DNA from: Alphaproteobacteria bacterium
GTDB taxonomy: Bacteria > Pseudomonadota > Alphaproteobacteria > UBA828
Direction: 5' to 3'
DNA length: 53,332 nucleotides
NCBI GenBank assembly: GCA_022826345.1
Contig: JAJDVB010000015.1
Coordinates: 1-53,332 of the forward strand
Positions 25,978 through 34,714 of the stretch are shown here, in pieces. The notes under the pieces were generated by a model. It ran no database searches. It saw only the letters and a list, made by a program, of their open reading frames with translations, and was not told the DNA's origin. Every line of letters starts with the position of its first letter. Position 1 is the stretch's first letter. The position numbers and the translations under genes are program-made.

Positions 25978-26512
25978 GGGCCAACATCGGTTCTTCGCTC
26001 TCCGCAGCGCCGCAATGCGACACCACGAACGAGGCGATCACCACCACGTCGTCGATATCGAAGACCGGGATCGCGCGGTCGAGAGTGGCCGCCGCCGGCA
26101 CGGGCCGGTCGCTGGCGATGGCGACGATAGTGGGGTCCGCGGCGGCGAGGAGCGGTGCCTCGCCCGTGCCACGGCGCACCTCTATCTTGTCGTGGCCGCC
26201 CCGCTTGTAGCCCTCGATCAGCACGAGGTCGGCCGGCTCCAATTGCTCGAGCAGCCGGTCCAGGGGCGGCTCGCCGTCGTCGCCGGTTTCACGAAGTTGG
26301 GCGAAACGGTCGGGCGCCGCCAGCACGATGTCGCGGGCGCCGGCGGCGCGCCAGGCCTGAGCGGGGTGCCCCTCTGGCAGCAGGTCGAAGCCGTGGTGGG
26401 CGTGCTTCACCGTGGCGACGCGCAGGCCGCGCGACCGCAGCCGCGGCAGCAGCCGGCACACCAGCGTGGTCTTGCCGCTGTCGCTCAGCCCCGTAACCCC
26501 GAAGCGCTGCAC
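25964..26512 (-). CDS. mobB: molybdopterin-guanine dinucleotide biosynthesis protein MobB, GTG start
   Basis: A 182-residue P-loop protein. The Walker A motif is GLSDSGKTT (8-16), and VATVKHAHHGFDLLPEG resembles the conserved His-rich stretch of MobB. VLIEGYKRGGHDKIEV is a further family motif. It binds GTP and helps MobA make the MGD form of the cofactor; mobA is not in the window. It starts at GTG directly after the pgsA stop. Confidence 0.9.
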   Translation of the reverse strand: MQRFGVTGLSDSGKTTLVCRLLPRLRSRGLRVATVKHAHHGFDLLPEGHPAQAWRAAGARDIVLAAPDRFAQLRETGDDGEPPLDRLLEQLEPADLVLIEGYKRGGHDKIEVRRGTGEAPLLAAADPTIVAIASDRPVPAAATLDRAIPVFDIDDVVVIASFVVSHCGAAESEEPMLAHGTA

Positions 26513-27163
26513 CTACTCCTCCCGCTTTGGGTGCGCGGCTCGCAGGCCGCGCACGCTTGCCCGAAGATAGCCGATCGCGCTGGCCCAGGTCAGCACTACC
26601 GCGAGCCACAGCAGCCCTTCCCCGGCAGTGGCGAGGCCGGTGCTTACTGCCCCGGACAACCAGGGCGCGATGGCGGGGGTCAGCAGCAGCAGGGCGATGG
26701 CGACCATCTGCGCGGCGGTCTTCCACTTGGCAAGCGGCTGGACCGGGAGCGCCACCTTGCCGGCGAGTGCCTCGCGAAGCCCGGAAATCAAAAGTTCGCG
26801 CAGCAAGATCGCCACCACGGCGATCACGGGCGCGCGTCCGTCGGTCGCCAGCATCACCAGCGCCGCCGCCACCAGGAGCTTGTCGGCAATCGGATCGAGG
26901 ATGCGGCCCAGCAGCGAATGCTGATCGAGCCTGCGCGCCAGCCAGCCGTCGAAGAAGTCGCTGAGCGCCGCCGCCGCGAAGACCGCGAAGCTGAGCCAGA
27001 GCCCGCTCGCGCCGGCGATGAAGAACGAGCCGACGAGCACGGGAACCATGAGGATGCGCAGCCCGGTGACCGCGTTGGGCCAGCTCGCCACGCGCAGGGA
27101 GTCGGCCTCCGTCACGGGCTCCGACGCCCCGGCGCCGTCAGCGATCGGCGCGGAAGTGGTCAT
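26513..27163 (-). CDS. pgsA: CDP-diacylglycerol--glycerol-3-phosphate 3-phosphatidyltransferase
   Basis: A 216-residue inner-membrane enzyme that makes phosphatidylglycerol phosphate. The CDP-alcohol phosphotransferase motif is complete: Asp69, Asp72-Gly73, Ala76-Arg77, Gly86, Asp90 and Asp94. About five membrane spans follow WPNAVTGLRILMVPVL. The N-terminal 27 residues are polar and unlike the family, so a start closer to WPNAVTGLR is possible. It overlaps uvrC by 26 bases. The uvrC-pgsA pair is common in proteobacteria. Confidence 0.92.
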   Translation of the reverse strand: MTTSAPIADGAGASEPVTEADSLRVASWPNAVTGLRILMVPVLVGSFFIAGASGLWLSFAVFAAAALSDFFDGWLARRLDQHSLLGRILDPIADKLLVAAALVMLATDGRAPVIAVVAILLRELLISGLREALAGKVALPVQPLAKWKTAAQMVAIALLLLTPAIAPWLSGAVSTGLATAGEGLLWLAVVLTWASAIGYLRASVRGLRAAHPKREE

Positions 27164-29072
27164 GGATCGCCCGCGCGACCGTGCCCGATATGCCGTCCAC
27201 GGTCTCGAGATCGGCGAGGCCCGCCTGGCTCACGCCCCGCGCCGAGCCGAAGCGGTGGAGCAGCGCCTTCTTGCGCCGGGGGCCGACGCCCGGAATCTCG
27301 TCCAGCGCCGAGCGGGCGCGCGCCTTAGCGCGCTTGGCCCGGTGGGTGCCGATGGCAAAGCGATGCGCCTCGTCCCGCAGGCGCTGCAGGAAGTAGAGCA
27401 GCGGGTCGCGTGCGCCGAGGGAGACCGGCGGCCTGTCGGGCAGGAAGATGCGCTCACGGCCGGCGTTGCGCTCCGGCCCCTTGGCGATCGCCGCGACCGC
27501 GAGGTCGGCGATGCCGAGATCGGCGAACACGCGCCGCGCCTCACCGAGCTGGCCGGCACCGCCGTCGATCAGCACCAGGTCCGGCCACGCCTCGCCGGCA
27601 CGGCCGGGGTCCTCCTTGATCAGGCGTGAGAAGCGGCGGGTGAGCACCTCGCGCATCATGGCGTAGTCGTCGCCGGGCGCGGCCGGATCCGGCGCCGCCG
27701 CGGACCGGATCGTGAACTTGCGATAGCCGTTCTTGATGAAGCCCTCGGGCCCGGCAACGACCAGGCTGCCGACCGCATCGGTGCCCGAGATGTGGCTGTT
27801 GTCGTAGACCTCGATCCGGTCGGGGGCGCTCTCCAGTCCGAACTTCTGAGCCAGGGTCTCCAGCAAACGCCGCTGGGCCGTGCTCTCGCCGAGTCTGCGG
27901 GCGAGCGCCTCCCGCGCGTTGCGCTCGGCGTCCTCGACCAGCTTGCGCTTCTCCCCCCGCAGCGGGCGATGCAGCCTCACTCGCCGCTCCGCCTTGAGCG
28001 TCAGCGCCTCGGCAAGCAATGGAGCCTCTGCCAAGGGCCGGTTCACCAGGACCAGCGGCGGCGCCTCCCGCGCGCTGTAGAATTGCCCGATGAAGGCGCG
28101 GAGGATCGCCTCTGCCGGTTCGTCCGCCGCGTGGCGAGGGAAGAACGCTCGGTTGCCGTAGTTCTGCCCGGAGCGGAAGAAGAAGACCTGCACGCAGGCC
28201 TGGCCGGCCTCGTCGTGGATGGCGACGACATCGGCATCGCCCATGGAGGGCAGGTTGATACCCTGGCGCATCTGGATGTGAGCGAGAGCCTTGATACGGT
28301 CGCGATAGGCCGCGGCCGTCTCGAACTCAAGCGCGTCGCTCGCCGCGGTCATCCGCTGGGTGAGCCGATTCTGAACCTCCCTGCTGCGCCCGGCGAGGAA
28401 GGCCCGCGCCTCCTCCACCAGCCCGTCGTAATCGGCCTTGCTGATGCGGCCGACGCAGGGCGCGGTGCAGCGCTTGATCTGGTACTGCAGGCAGGGCCGG
28501 GTGCGGCTCTCCAGCACCGAATCCGAGCACGAGCGCAGCGGGAACGCGCGCTGCAGCGCGTTGATCGTGAGGTCCACCGCGCCGGCCGACGCGAACGGGC
28601 CGAAGTAGTCCCCTTCCCCGCTCTTGGCACCGCGGTACTTCGTGATCTGCGGCCAGGTATGGCCGCGACGGAGCAGGATATAGGGGAACGACTTGTCGTC
28701 CCGAAGCAGGATGTTGTAGTGGGGCTTGAGTCGCTTGATCAAGTTGCTTTCGAGCAGAAGCGCCTCGACTTCGCCCTCCGTGGTAATCACCTCGACCGAG
28801 GCGGTGGCGGCGATCATGCGCTGCAGGCGGACGGAGAGCGTGCGGATGTTGGCGTAGGTCGCGACCCGCTTCCTCAGGCTCTTGGCCTTGCCGACGTAGA
28901 GGGGCTTCTCGTGCCGGTCGCGCATGCAGTAGACGCCGGCGCCCGCCGGCATCGTCCCCAGCGCCGCGCGCAACGCCGCGACGCCGCGCTCGAGCGAGAC
29001 CCCCGGATCGGCGAGCGCGGCAGCATCGTCCGTGACGGACGTGGTCGGCCGCTCGATCTGCACGTCCACCAT
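27138..29072 (-). CDS. uvrC: excinuclease ABC subunit C
   Basis: A 644-residue UvrC. The frame is open to 29198, but the ATG at 29072 with an AGGCGG site is preferred because similarity begins soon after. Domains: GIY-YIG nuclease (GVYCM at 46-50, LYVGKAKSLRKR at 58-69), a Cys-rich patch (CLQYQIKRCTAPCVG), a UVR motif, the RNase H-like endonuclease with EVYDNSHISGTDAVGS, and a C-terminal helix-hairpin-helix pair (IPGVGPRRKKALL). It makes the 3-prime and 5-prime incisions in nucleotide excision repair. It heads a six-gene overlapping operon with pgsA and cofactor genes. Confidence 0.95.
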   Translation of the reverse strand: MVDVQIERPTTSVTDDAAALADPGVSLERGVAALRAALGTMPAGAGVYCMRDRHEKPLYVGKAKSLRKRVATYANIRTLSVRLQRMIAATASVEVITTEGEVEALLLESNLIKRLKPHYNILLRDDKSFPYILLRRGHTWPQITKYRGAKSGEGDYFGPFASAGAVDLTINALQRAFPLRSCSDSVLESRTRPCLQYQIKRCTAPCVGRISKADYDGLVEEARAFLAGRSREVQNRLTQRMTAASDALEFETAAAYRDRIKALAHIQMRQGINLPSMGDADVVAIHDEAGQACVQVFFFRSGQNYGNRAFFPRHAADEPAEAILRAFIGQFYSAREAPPLVLVNRPLAEAPLLAEALTLKAERRVRLHRPLRGEKRKLVEDAERNAREALARRLGESTAQRRLLETLAQKFGLESAPDRIEVYDNSHISGTDAVGSLVVAGPEGFIKNGYRKFTIRSAAAPDPAAPGDDYAMMREVLTRRFSRLIKEDPGRAGEAWPDLVLIDGGAGQLGEARRVFADLGIADLAVAAIAKGPERNAGRERIFLPDRPPVSLGARDPLLYFLQRLRDEAHRFAIGTHRAKRAKARARSALDEIPGVGPRRKKALLHRFGSARGVSQAGLADLETVDGISGTVARAIHDHFRADR

Positions 29073-29188
29073 CGCGTCATCCGCCTGATGCGCCGCTTGG
29101 CCTGAGAGATAGTCCCTGCCCCGCGGCCCGTCAACGCGCGAACCAGGGCAACTGCAGATCACGAGGCACGACTCGATTAGCCAATCCG

Positions 29189-29218
29189 TTCGAAACACCG
29201 GTCAAAGCGCGCTATGAT
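29189..29218 (+). promoter_or_regulatory. weak candidate promoter for the second liv operon
   Basis: TATGAT at 29213-29218 matches five of six positions of the -10 element; the -35 region TTCGAA (29189-29194, 18-base spacer) is poor. It lies in the 218-base divergent gap between uvrC and the binding-protein gene; nothing else distinct was seen there. Confidence 0.3.
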
Positions 29219-29290
29219 TTGCGAACCGGTCGGTGCTCCGCGCCATCGCTGGGGCGTGCGGGCGCGACCCTCGGACAGGGAGCACGCATC

Positions 29291-30499
29291 ATGAGAAGGA
29301 ATTGGCGAGTTACACTTGTCGCGACTGCCGCCGCGCTGTGTCTTGGTCTGGCGCCGGACGCCAAGGCCGACGGCCACGAGGTGAAGGTCGGGGTCATTCT
29401 CGGCTTTACCGGCCCGATCGAGTCGCTGACGCCCCCCATGGGGGATTCGGCTGAGTTGGCCATGAAGGAGGTGTCGGATTCAGGCGCCTTCCTCGGCGGC
29501 AAGGTGATGGTCCCGGTCAGGGGCGATTCGACCTGCATCGACGCCGCCGCCGCGACCGCTGCGGCGGAGCGCCTGGTCACCTCCGACGGCGTCGCCGCGA
29601 TCTTCGGCGCCGACTGCTCGGGCGTCACCATTGCCATCACCAACAACGTCGCGGTGCCGAATGGCGTGGTCATTATTTCGCCGTCGGCGACCTCACCGGC
29701 GCTGACCACGATCGAAGACAACGGCCTCTTCTTCCGCACCGCGCCGTCGGATGCGCGGCAGGGGCAGGTGCTCGCCGAGGTCCTGATCGAGCGCGGCATC
29801 ACGAGCGTCGCGGTCACCTACACCAACAACGACTACGGCAAGGGCCTCGACGGCAGCTTCGGCGAGGCGTTTGCCGCCCTCGGCGGCACAGTCGAGATCT
29901 CGGCGGCGCACGAGGACGGCAAGGGTGACTATTCGGCCGAGGTGGGCGCGCTCGCCGCTTCGGGCGCGGAACACCTTGTGGTCTTCGGCTATATCGACCA
30001 GGGCGGCAAGGGGATCATCCAGGGGGCCGTCGACACGGGCGCCTTCGAGAACTTCATCGTCGGCGACGGCATGATCGGAGACTCGTTGATCGAAGCGATC
30101 GGCGACGCGCTGACCGGCACGATCGGCACTGCGCCCGGCTCGGCCTCCGAGGGCGCTGCCGCATTCGTCGAGCTTGCGGCAGCAAACGGCGTGGACGGCG
30201 ACGGCCCGTTCCGCGGTGAGTCCTACGACGCCGCGGCGCTGATCGCCCTCTCCATGCAGGCGGCGGGCACGGCCGATCGCGGCGCGTCCGCGTCCAAGGT
30301 GCTGGAGGTCGCCAACGCGCCGGGCGAGCAGATCGGACCGGGCGAGCTCGCCAAGGCCCTGCAGATTCTCGCCGACGGCGGCGAGATCGACTATCAGGGT
30401 GCGACCAACGTCGAGCTCACCGATGTGGGCGAGGCCGCGGGCTCCTACGCGGTGATGGAGGTCGAGGGCGGCGCTTTCATGACCAAGGAAATCCGCTAG
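29291..30499 (+). CDS. ABC transporter solute-binding protein, HAAT family (system 2)
   Basis: A 402-residue periplasmic protein. The ATG at 29291 follows an AGGGAG site and starts a signal peptide MRRNWRVTLVATAAALCLGL with cleavage expected after APDAKA (residue 26). The mature part begins EVKVGVILGFTGPIESL, the opening of LIV-type Peripla_BP_6 proteins, and shows the ligand-lobe segment SPSATSPALT plus the hinge segment VTYTNNDYGKGL. This is closer to classical amino-acid-binding proteins than the binding proteins of the other two systems. First gene of a five-gene operon. Confidence 0.9.
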   Translation: MRRNWRVTLVATAAALCLGLAPDAKADGHEVKVGVILGFTGPIESLTPPMGDSAELAMKEVSDSGAFLGGKVMVPVRGDSTCIDAAAATAAAERLVTSDGVAAIFGADCSGVTIAITNNVAVPNGVVIISPSATSPALTTIEDNGLFFRTAPSDARQGQVLAEVLIERGITSVAVTYTNNDYGKGLDGSFGEAFAALGGTVEISAAHEDGKGDYSAEVGALAASGAEHLVVFGYIDQGGKGIIQGAVDTGAFENFIVGDGMIGDSLIEAIGDALTGTIGTAPGSASEGAAAFVELAAANGVDGDGPFRGESYDAAALIALSMQAAGTADRGASASKVLEVANAPGEQIGPGELAKALQILADGGEIDYQGATNVELTDVGEAAGSYAVMEVEGGAFMTKEIR

Positions 30500-30532
30500 A
30501 TCGCGCAATGACGGACGGCGGCTCGGGCAGCG

Positions 30533-31372
30533 ATGACCGGGCCGCCGGCCGCATCCCCTGCCCCGGAGGGCAGCGCGAACGGCGCGCCCGCCATGATCCG
30601 GGTCGAGAACCTGCATCTGCATTTCGGCGGCATCCGCGCCGTCGACGGCGTCAGCGTGGAGATTGAAGAGGGGTCGATCACCGGACTGATCGGCCCCAAC
30701 GGCGCCGGCAAGACCACCCTCTTCAACGTCATCGCCGGCGTGTATCCGCCCTCCGAAGGCCGGGTCTTCCTGCAGGAGGAGGAGATCACCGGCCTGAAGC
30801 CGCACCAGCTCTTTCACAGGGGCGTTCTGCGCACCTTTCAGATCGCGCACGAGTTCTCGAGCCTCACCGTCCTCGAGAACCTGACCACGGTGCCGGGCGG
30901 CCAGGCCGGCGAAACCCTGGTCAACGCCTGGTTCCGCCGCGGCAAGGTGCATGCCCAGGAAGCGGAGATTCGCGACCGGGCCTGGGACGTGGTCACGTTC
31001 CTCGGACTGGAACGGGTGGCCACCGAGCGCGCAGGCGCGCTTTCCGGCGGGCAGAAGAAGCTCCTGGAGCTCGGCCGGACGATGATGGCCGAGCCCCGGA
31101 TCGTGTTCCTCGACGAGGTCGGCGCCGGCGTCAACCGCACGCTGCTGCGCTCCATCGGCGACGCCATCCTCCGCCTCAACCGGGAGCGCGGATACACCTT
31201 CTGCATGATCGAGCACGACATCGACTTCATCTCGCGGCTGTGCCAGCCGGTGATCGTCATGGCTGAGGGCAAGGTGCTGACCCAGGGCTCACCGGCCGAG
31301 GTCAAGGCGGACCAGCGGGTGATCGATTCCTACCTCGGGCGCGGCCGGCGGCGCGGCGCGGGCGCATCATGA
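30533..31372 (+). CDS. livG: ABC transporter ATP-binding protein LivG (system 2)
   Basis: A 279-residue ATPase. The first 20 residues are a Pro/Ala/Gly-rich tail, so the ATG at 30593 (MIRVENLHLHFGG) is a possible true start. Walker A is GPNGAGKTT (54-62 in the long form), the signature LSGGQKKLLELG is complete, and Walker B reads IVFLDEVGAGVN: the catalytic Glu is kept but the usual Pro after it is Val. Its stop overlaps the livF start (ATGA). Energises the LivHM permeases encoded downstream. Confidence 0.9.
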   Translation: MTGPPAASPAPEGSANGAPAMIRVENLHLHFGGIRAVDGVSVEIEEGSITGLIGPNGAGKTTLFNVIAGVYPPSEGRVFLQEEEITGLKPHQLFHRGVLRTFQIAHEFSSLTVLENLTTVPGGQAGETLVNAWFRRGKVHAQEAEIRDRAWDVVTFLGLERVATERAGALSGGQKKLLELGRTMMAEPRIVFLDEVGAGVNRTLLRSIGDAILRLNRERGYTFCMIEHDIDFISRLCQPVIVMAEGKVLTQGSPAEVKADQRVIDSYLGRGRRRGAGAS

Positions 31373-32073
31373 GCTTTCTCACCGGCGAAGGCATGACCGG
31401 CGGCTACGGCGGCGCGGACATCATCCGCGACTGCACCATCGAGGCCGAGCAGGGCGAGGTCGCGGTCATCGTGGGACCCAACGGCGCGGGCAAGTCGACC
31501 GCGATGAGGGCGGTCTTCGGCATGATCGTTCTGCGGGAGGGCACGGTCCAGCTCGACGGCGAGGACATCACCCGGCTGAGCCCACAGGAGCGCGTGCGCA
31601 AGGGCATGGGCTTCGTGCCGCAGGAGCGCAACGTCTTCACCACCATGACCGTTCAAGAGAACCTGGAGATGGGCGCCTACATCCGCGATGTCGGTGTGGC
31701 CGATACCATGGCGCGTGTCTTCGACCTCTTCCCAATCCTGAAGGAGAGGCGGCGCCAGCCCGCCGGTGAGCTTTCCGGCGGCCAGCGCCAGCAGGTGGCC
31801 ATCGGCCGGGCGCTGATGACCGAGCCCCGGCTGCTCATGCTGGACGAGCCCACCGCCGGCGTTTCGCCCGTCGTCATGGACGATCTCTTCGACCGCATCC
31901 TGGAGATCCGCGCGACCGGTATCGCCATCCTGATGGTCGAGCAGAACGCCGCCCAGGCGCTCACCATCGCCGATCGGGGCTACGTGCTCGTCACCGGCCA
32001 GAACCGCCATACGGACACCGGCGAGGCGCTCCTCGCCGACCCCGAAGTCCGGCGCTCGTTCCTGGGCGGGTAG
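31369..32073 (+). CDS. livF: ABC transporter ATP-binding protein LivF (system 2)
   Basis: A 234-residue ATPase. Walker A is GPNGAGKST (36-44), the signature is LSGGQRQQVAIGRAL, and Walker B is LLMLDEPTAGVSP. The LivF-specific segment FVPQERNVFTTMTVQENLEMG is present (split as FVPQERNVFTT and MTVQENLEMG). The start overlaps livG and the stop is three bases from livH. Partner of LivG of the same operon. Confidence 0.92.
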   Translation: MSFLTGEGMTGGYGGADIIRDCTIEAEQGEVAVIVGPNGAGKSTAMRAVFGMIVLREGTVQLDGEDITRLSPQERVRKGMGFVPQERNVFTTMTVQENLEMGAYIRDVGVADTMARVFDLFPILKERRRQPAGELSGGQRQQVAIGRALMTEPRLLMLDEPTAGVSPVVMDDLFDRILEIRATGIAILMVEQNAAQALTIADRGYVLVTGQNRHTDTGEALLADPEVRRSFLGG

Positions 32074-32076
32074 CTC

Positions 32077-33093
32077 ATGACCGACGTCGCGAACGCGATC
32101 GTCCTGCTGCTGAATTTCGTCATCGTGCCGGGCGTTGCCTATGGCTCCCAGCTCGCCCTCGGAGCCCTCGGCGTCACGCTCATCTTCGGCATCCTCCGCT
32201 TCGCCAATTTCGCCCACGGCGACGTGATGGCGTTCGGCACCATGGTCGTGCTGCTGACCACGTGGTGGTTCCAGGGGATGGACGTCGGCATCGCGCCGCT
32301 GCCGACGGCGCTCATCGCCTTGCCCTTCGGGATCGTGGGCGCGGCCGCCTTCAACCTAGCTGCGGACCGTGTCGTCTTCCGCTTCTACCGGCGGCGCAAG
32401 AGCCCGCCCGTGATCCTGCTGATCGCCTCTGTCGGCGTGATGTTCGCGCTACAGGGCATCGTCCGCTTCATCATCGGCCCGGACGACCGGCGCCTCGCCG
32501 ACGGTGCGCGATTCATCATCAAGGCCTCCGAATTCAAGACCGCGACCGGGCTGAAGGAAGGCCTCGCGATCAAGCTCTCGCAGGGGCTGACGCTCGCCGT
32601 CGCCGCCATCGCGGTGGCCGCGCTCTTCTGGTTCCTGCACCGGACGCGGGCCGGCAAGGCGATGCGCGCCTATTCGGACAACGAGGACCTGGCGCTGCTC
32701 TCGGGCGTGAGCCCCGACCGCGTGGTGTTCTACGCCTGGCTCATCGCCGCCACCCTGGCTGCGGTGGCCGGCACCATGTACGGCATCGACAAGAGCTATA
32801 AGCCCTTCACCTATTTCCAGCTACTCCTGCCCATCTTCGCTTCGGCGATCCTGGGCGGCATCGGCCACCCTATCGGCGCGGTTGCCGGAGGCTTCATCGT
32901 GGCTCTCTCCGAGACCGCGGTGACATACGCCTACAAGAAGTTCCTGCGCTACCTGGTGCCCGAGAGCTGGGAGCCGAGCGGGCTCATGCAGCTTCTGTCC
33001 ACCGACTACAAGCTCGCAATCTCCTTCGTCATCCTGGTGGTCGTGCTGCTGGTGCGCCCGACCGGGATTTTCCGCGGGCGGGTACTGTCATGA
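32077..33093 (+). CDS. livH: ABC transporter permease LivH (system 2)
   Basis: A 338-residue inner-membrane permease, somewhat longer than the common 290-310. The marker FANFAHGD follows the first spans. The coupling loop is GKAMRAYSDNEDLALLSGV. About eight spans are seen, with a hydrophilic insert around residues 135-160 (GPDDRRLADGARF). The end LVRPTGIFRGR is typical. The stop overlaps the livM start. Confidence 0.92.
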   Translation: MTDVANAIVLLLNFVIVPGVAYGSQLALGALGVTLIFGILRFANFAHGDVMAFGTMVVLLTTWWFQGMDVGIAPLPTALIALPFGIVGAAAFNLAADRVVFRFYRRRKSPPVILLIASVGVMFALQGIVRFIIGPDDRRLADGARFIIKASEFKTATGLKEGLAIKLSQGLTLAVAAIAVAALFWFLHRTRAGKAMRAYSDNEDLALLSGVSPDRVVFYAWLIAATLAAVAGTMYGIDKSYKPFTYFQLLLPIFASAILGGIGHPIGAVAGGFIVALSETAVTYAYKKFLRYLVPESWEPSGLMQLLSTDYKLAISFVILVVVLLVRPTGIFRGRVLS

Positions 33094-34433
33094 AGGCGGG
33101 GCTCCGCACGCCCAGGCTTCACGCGCCCAGGCTCCGCACGCCGCTGCTCTTCGCCGGCATGGCGGTGCTGCTGATCGCGGTCGGGGTCGGCCAGTCATGG
33201 GTGGTGAGCCTCTCGATCCTCAATCTCTGCCTGATCTCCGCGATCATGGCGCTCGGCCTCAACATGCAGTGGGGCTACGCCGGCCTACTCAACGTCGGCG
33301 TGATGGGTTTCGCCGCGCTCGGCGGCCTGGCCGGCGTGCTCATCTCGCAATCGCCGGTGGCGGAGGCCTGGGCGGCGGGCGGCGCGGGCCTCGGCATCGC
33401 GCTCGCGGTGGTGATGGCTGCCGCACTGCTGATCGTACTGCTACGCCGCTTTGTGCGGAGGAAACCGCTGCGCACGGCGGGGACGGCGATCGTCATCGTC
33501 GCCGGCTTCTTCATCGCCCGCATCTTCTTCGACCCGGCGGTGGACGAGATCGAGCGCATCGACAGTTCCACCACCGGCTATCTCGGCGGCGCCGGCCTGC
33601 CGATCATCCTTTCCTGGGCAGTCGGCGGCCTGCTCGCCGCGGGTGCTGCGTGGCTCATCGGCAAGGTCGCGCTCGGCCTGCGCTCGGACTACTTCGCCAT
33701 CGCCACGCTCGGCATCGCCGAGATCGTCATCACCGTCATCAAGAACGAGGACTGGCTCAGCCGCGGCGTGAAGAACGTCACGGGCCTCGACCGGCCGGTG
33801 CCCTACGAGATCGACCTGCAGCAGAGCGCCTGGTTCCTCGACCTGGCTCACTGGCTCGGCGCGGACCCGATCACGGGCTCCAGCATCTTCGTGAAGCTCT
33901 GCTACGCGGTGCTGTTCGCGCTGGTCCTGATCGCGATCGTCTGGCTCGCCGAGCGCGCGCTGAACTCGCCCTGGGGGCGCATGATGCGCGCCATACGCGA
34001 CAACGAGGACGCGGCGGCGGCGATGGGCAAGGACGTGACCCGGCGCCACATGCAGATCTTCGTGCTGGGCGCGGCGGTAATAGGGATCGCGGGCGCCATG
34101 CTGACCACGCTTGACGGGCAGTTCACGCCGGGCAGCTATCAGCCGCTTCGCTTCACCTTCCTGGTCTGGGTGATGGTGATCGTCGGCGGCTCGGGCAACA
34201 ACTGGGGCGCCGTGTTCGGCGGCTTCCTTGTCTGGTTCGTGTGGGTCGAGGCCGAGCCCGCCGGTTTCTGGCTGATGGACGCAATCACCGCCGGCCTTCC
34301 CGAGGACAGCCCGCTCCGCGCCCACCTGCTCGACAGCGCGGCCTACATGCGCCTGATCGTGATGGGGCTGATCCTGCTCGTCGTCATGCGCTTCAGTCCG
34401 CGCGGCATCATTCCGGAACGGCGCGGCCGCTGA
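33090..34433 (+). CDS. livM: ABC transporter permease LivM (system 2)
   Basis: A 447-residue permease, about 100 residues longer than usual LivM. The extra length lies mainly in an early insert after QSPVAEAWAAGGAG, with two additional hydrophobic stretches and a basic RRFVRRKPLR piece. The LivM core follows: LRSDYFAIATLGIAEI, the coupling loop GRMMRAIRDNEDAAAAMGKD and a final LVVMRFSPRGIIPERRGR. It is the last gene of the operon and ends at the tandem-repeat gap. Confidence 0.92.
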   Translation: MKAGLRTPRLHAPRLRTPLLFAGMAVLLIAVGVGQSWVVSLSILNLCLISAIMALGLNMQWGYAGLLNVGVMGFAALGGLAGVLISQSPVAEAWAAGGAGLGIALAVVMAAALLIVLLRRFVRRKPLRTAGTAIVIVAGFFIARIFFDPAVDEIERIDSSTTGYLGGAGLPIILSWAVGGLLAAGAAWLIGKVALGLRSDYFAIATLGIAEIVITVIKNEDWLSRGVKNVTGLDRPVPYEIDLQQSAWFLDLAHWLGADPITGSSIFVKLCYAVLFALVLIAIVWLAERALNSPWGRMMRAIRDNEDAAAAMGKDVTRRHMQIFVLGAAVIGIAGAMLTTLDGQFTPGSYQPLRFTFLVWVMVIVGGSGNNWGAVFGGFLVWFVWVEAEPAGFWLMDAITAGLPEDSPLRAHLLDSAAYMRLIVMGLILLVVMRFSPRGIIPERRGR

Positions 34434-34714
34434 GGCGGCACCCGCGAATCGCCCGCGAGACGCGCGAAGCAACAATTTCTTCCGGGATCCGCCGGGACTA
34501 AGCGGGATTAAACGGGATTCACCGGGATTAAGTGGGATAAGTGGGATGTCGCGCGCGCCAGAGGCGCCTGCTGCCAAGGGGTCGTGGGCGCAAGAGCATG
34601 TTCGCGCACGGCAGAATAGTCGCTGCATTGCTCGATCCTGACTCGAACGACGCACGGCTTGCATCGCACCATGTTCCGGGGTGTCGAACCGCAGGCCGGG
34701 GCGGCGCGATGGGG
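34434..34714 (+). other. convergent intergenic gap between two liv operons
   Basis: This 281-base stretch is the longest without a gene. It holds the 10-bp tandem repeat at 34481-34547 and otherwise GC-rich sequence with short palindromes such as GCGCGCGC. I saw no open frame with a ribosome site, no RNA gene and no clear T-tailed terminator for either livM gene. Confidence 0.6.
34481..34547 (+). repeat. tandem repeat of seven 10-bp units
   Basis: Units in order: TCCGGGATCC, GCCGGGACTA, AGCGGGATTA, AACGGGATTC, ACCGGGATTA, AGTGGGATAA, GTGGGATG. The common core is CGGGATTA with a strict period of 10 bases for six units, then one unit shifted by one base. The units vary, which argues against a recent slippage product. 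Confidence 0.75.
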
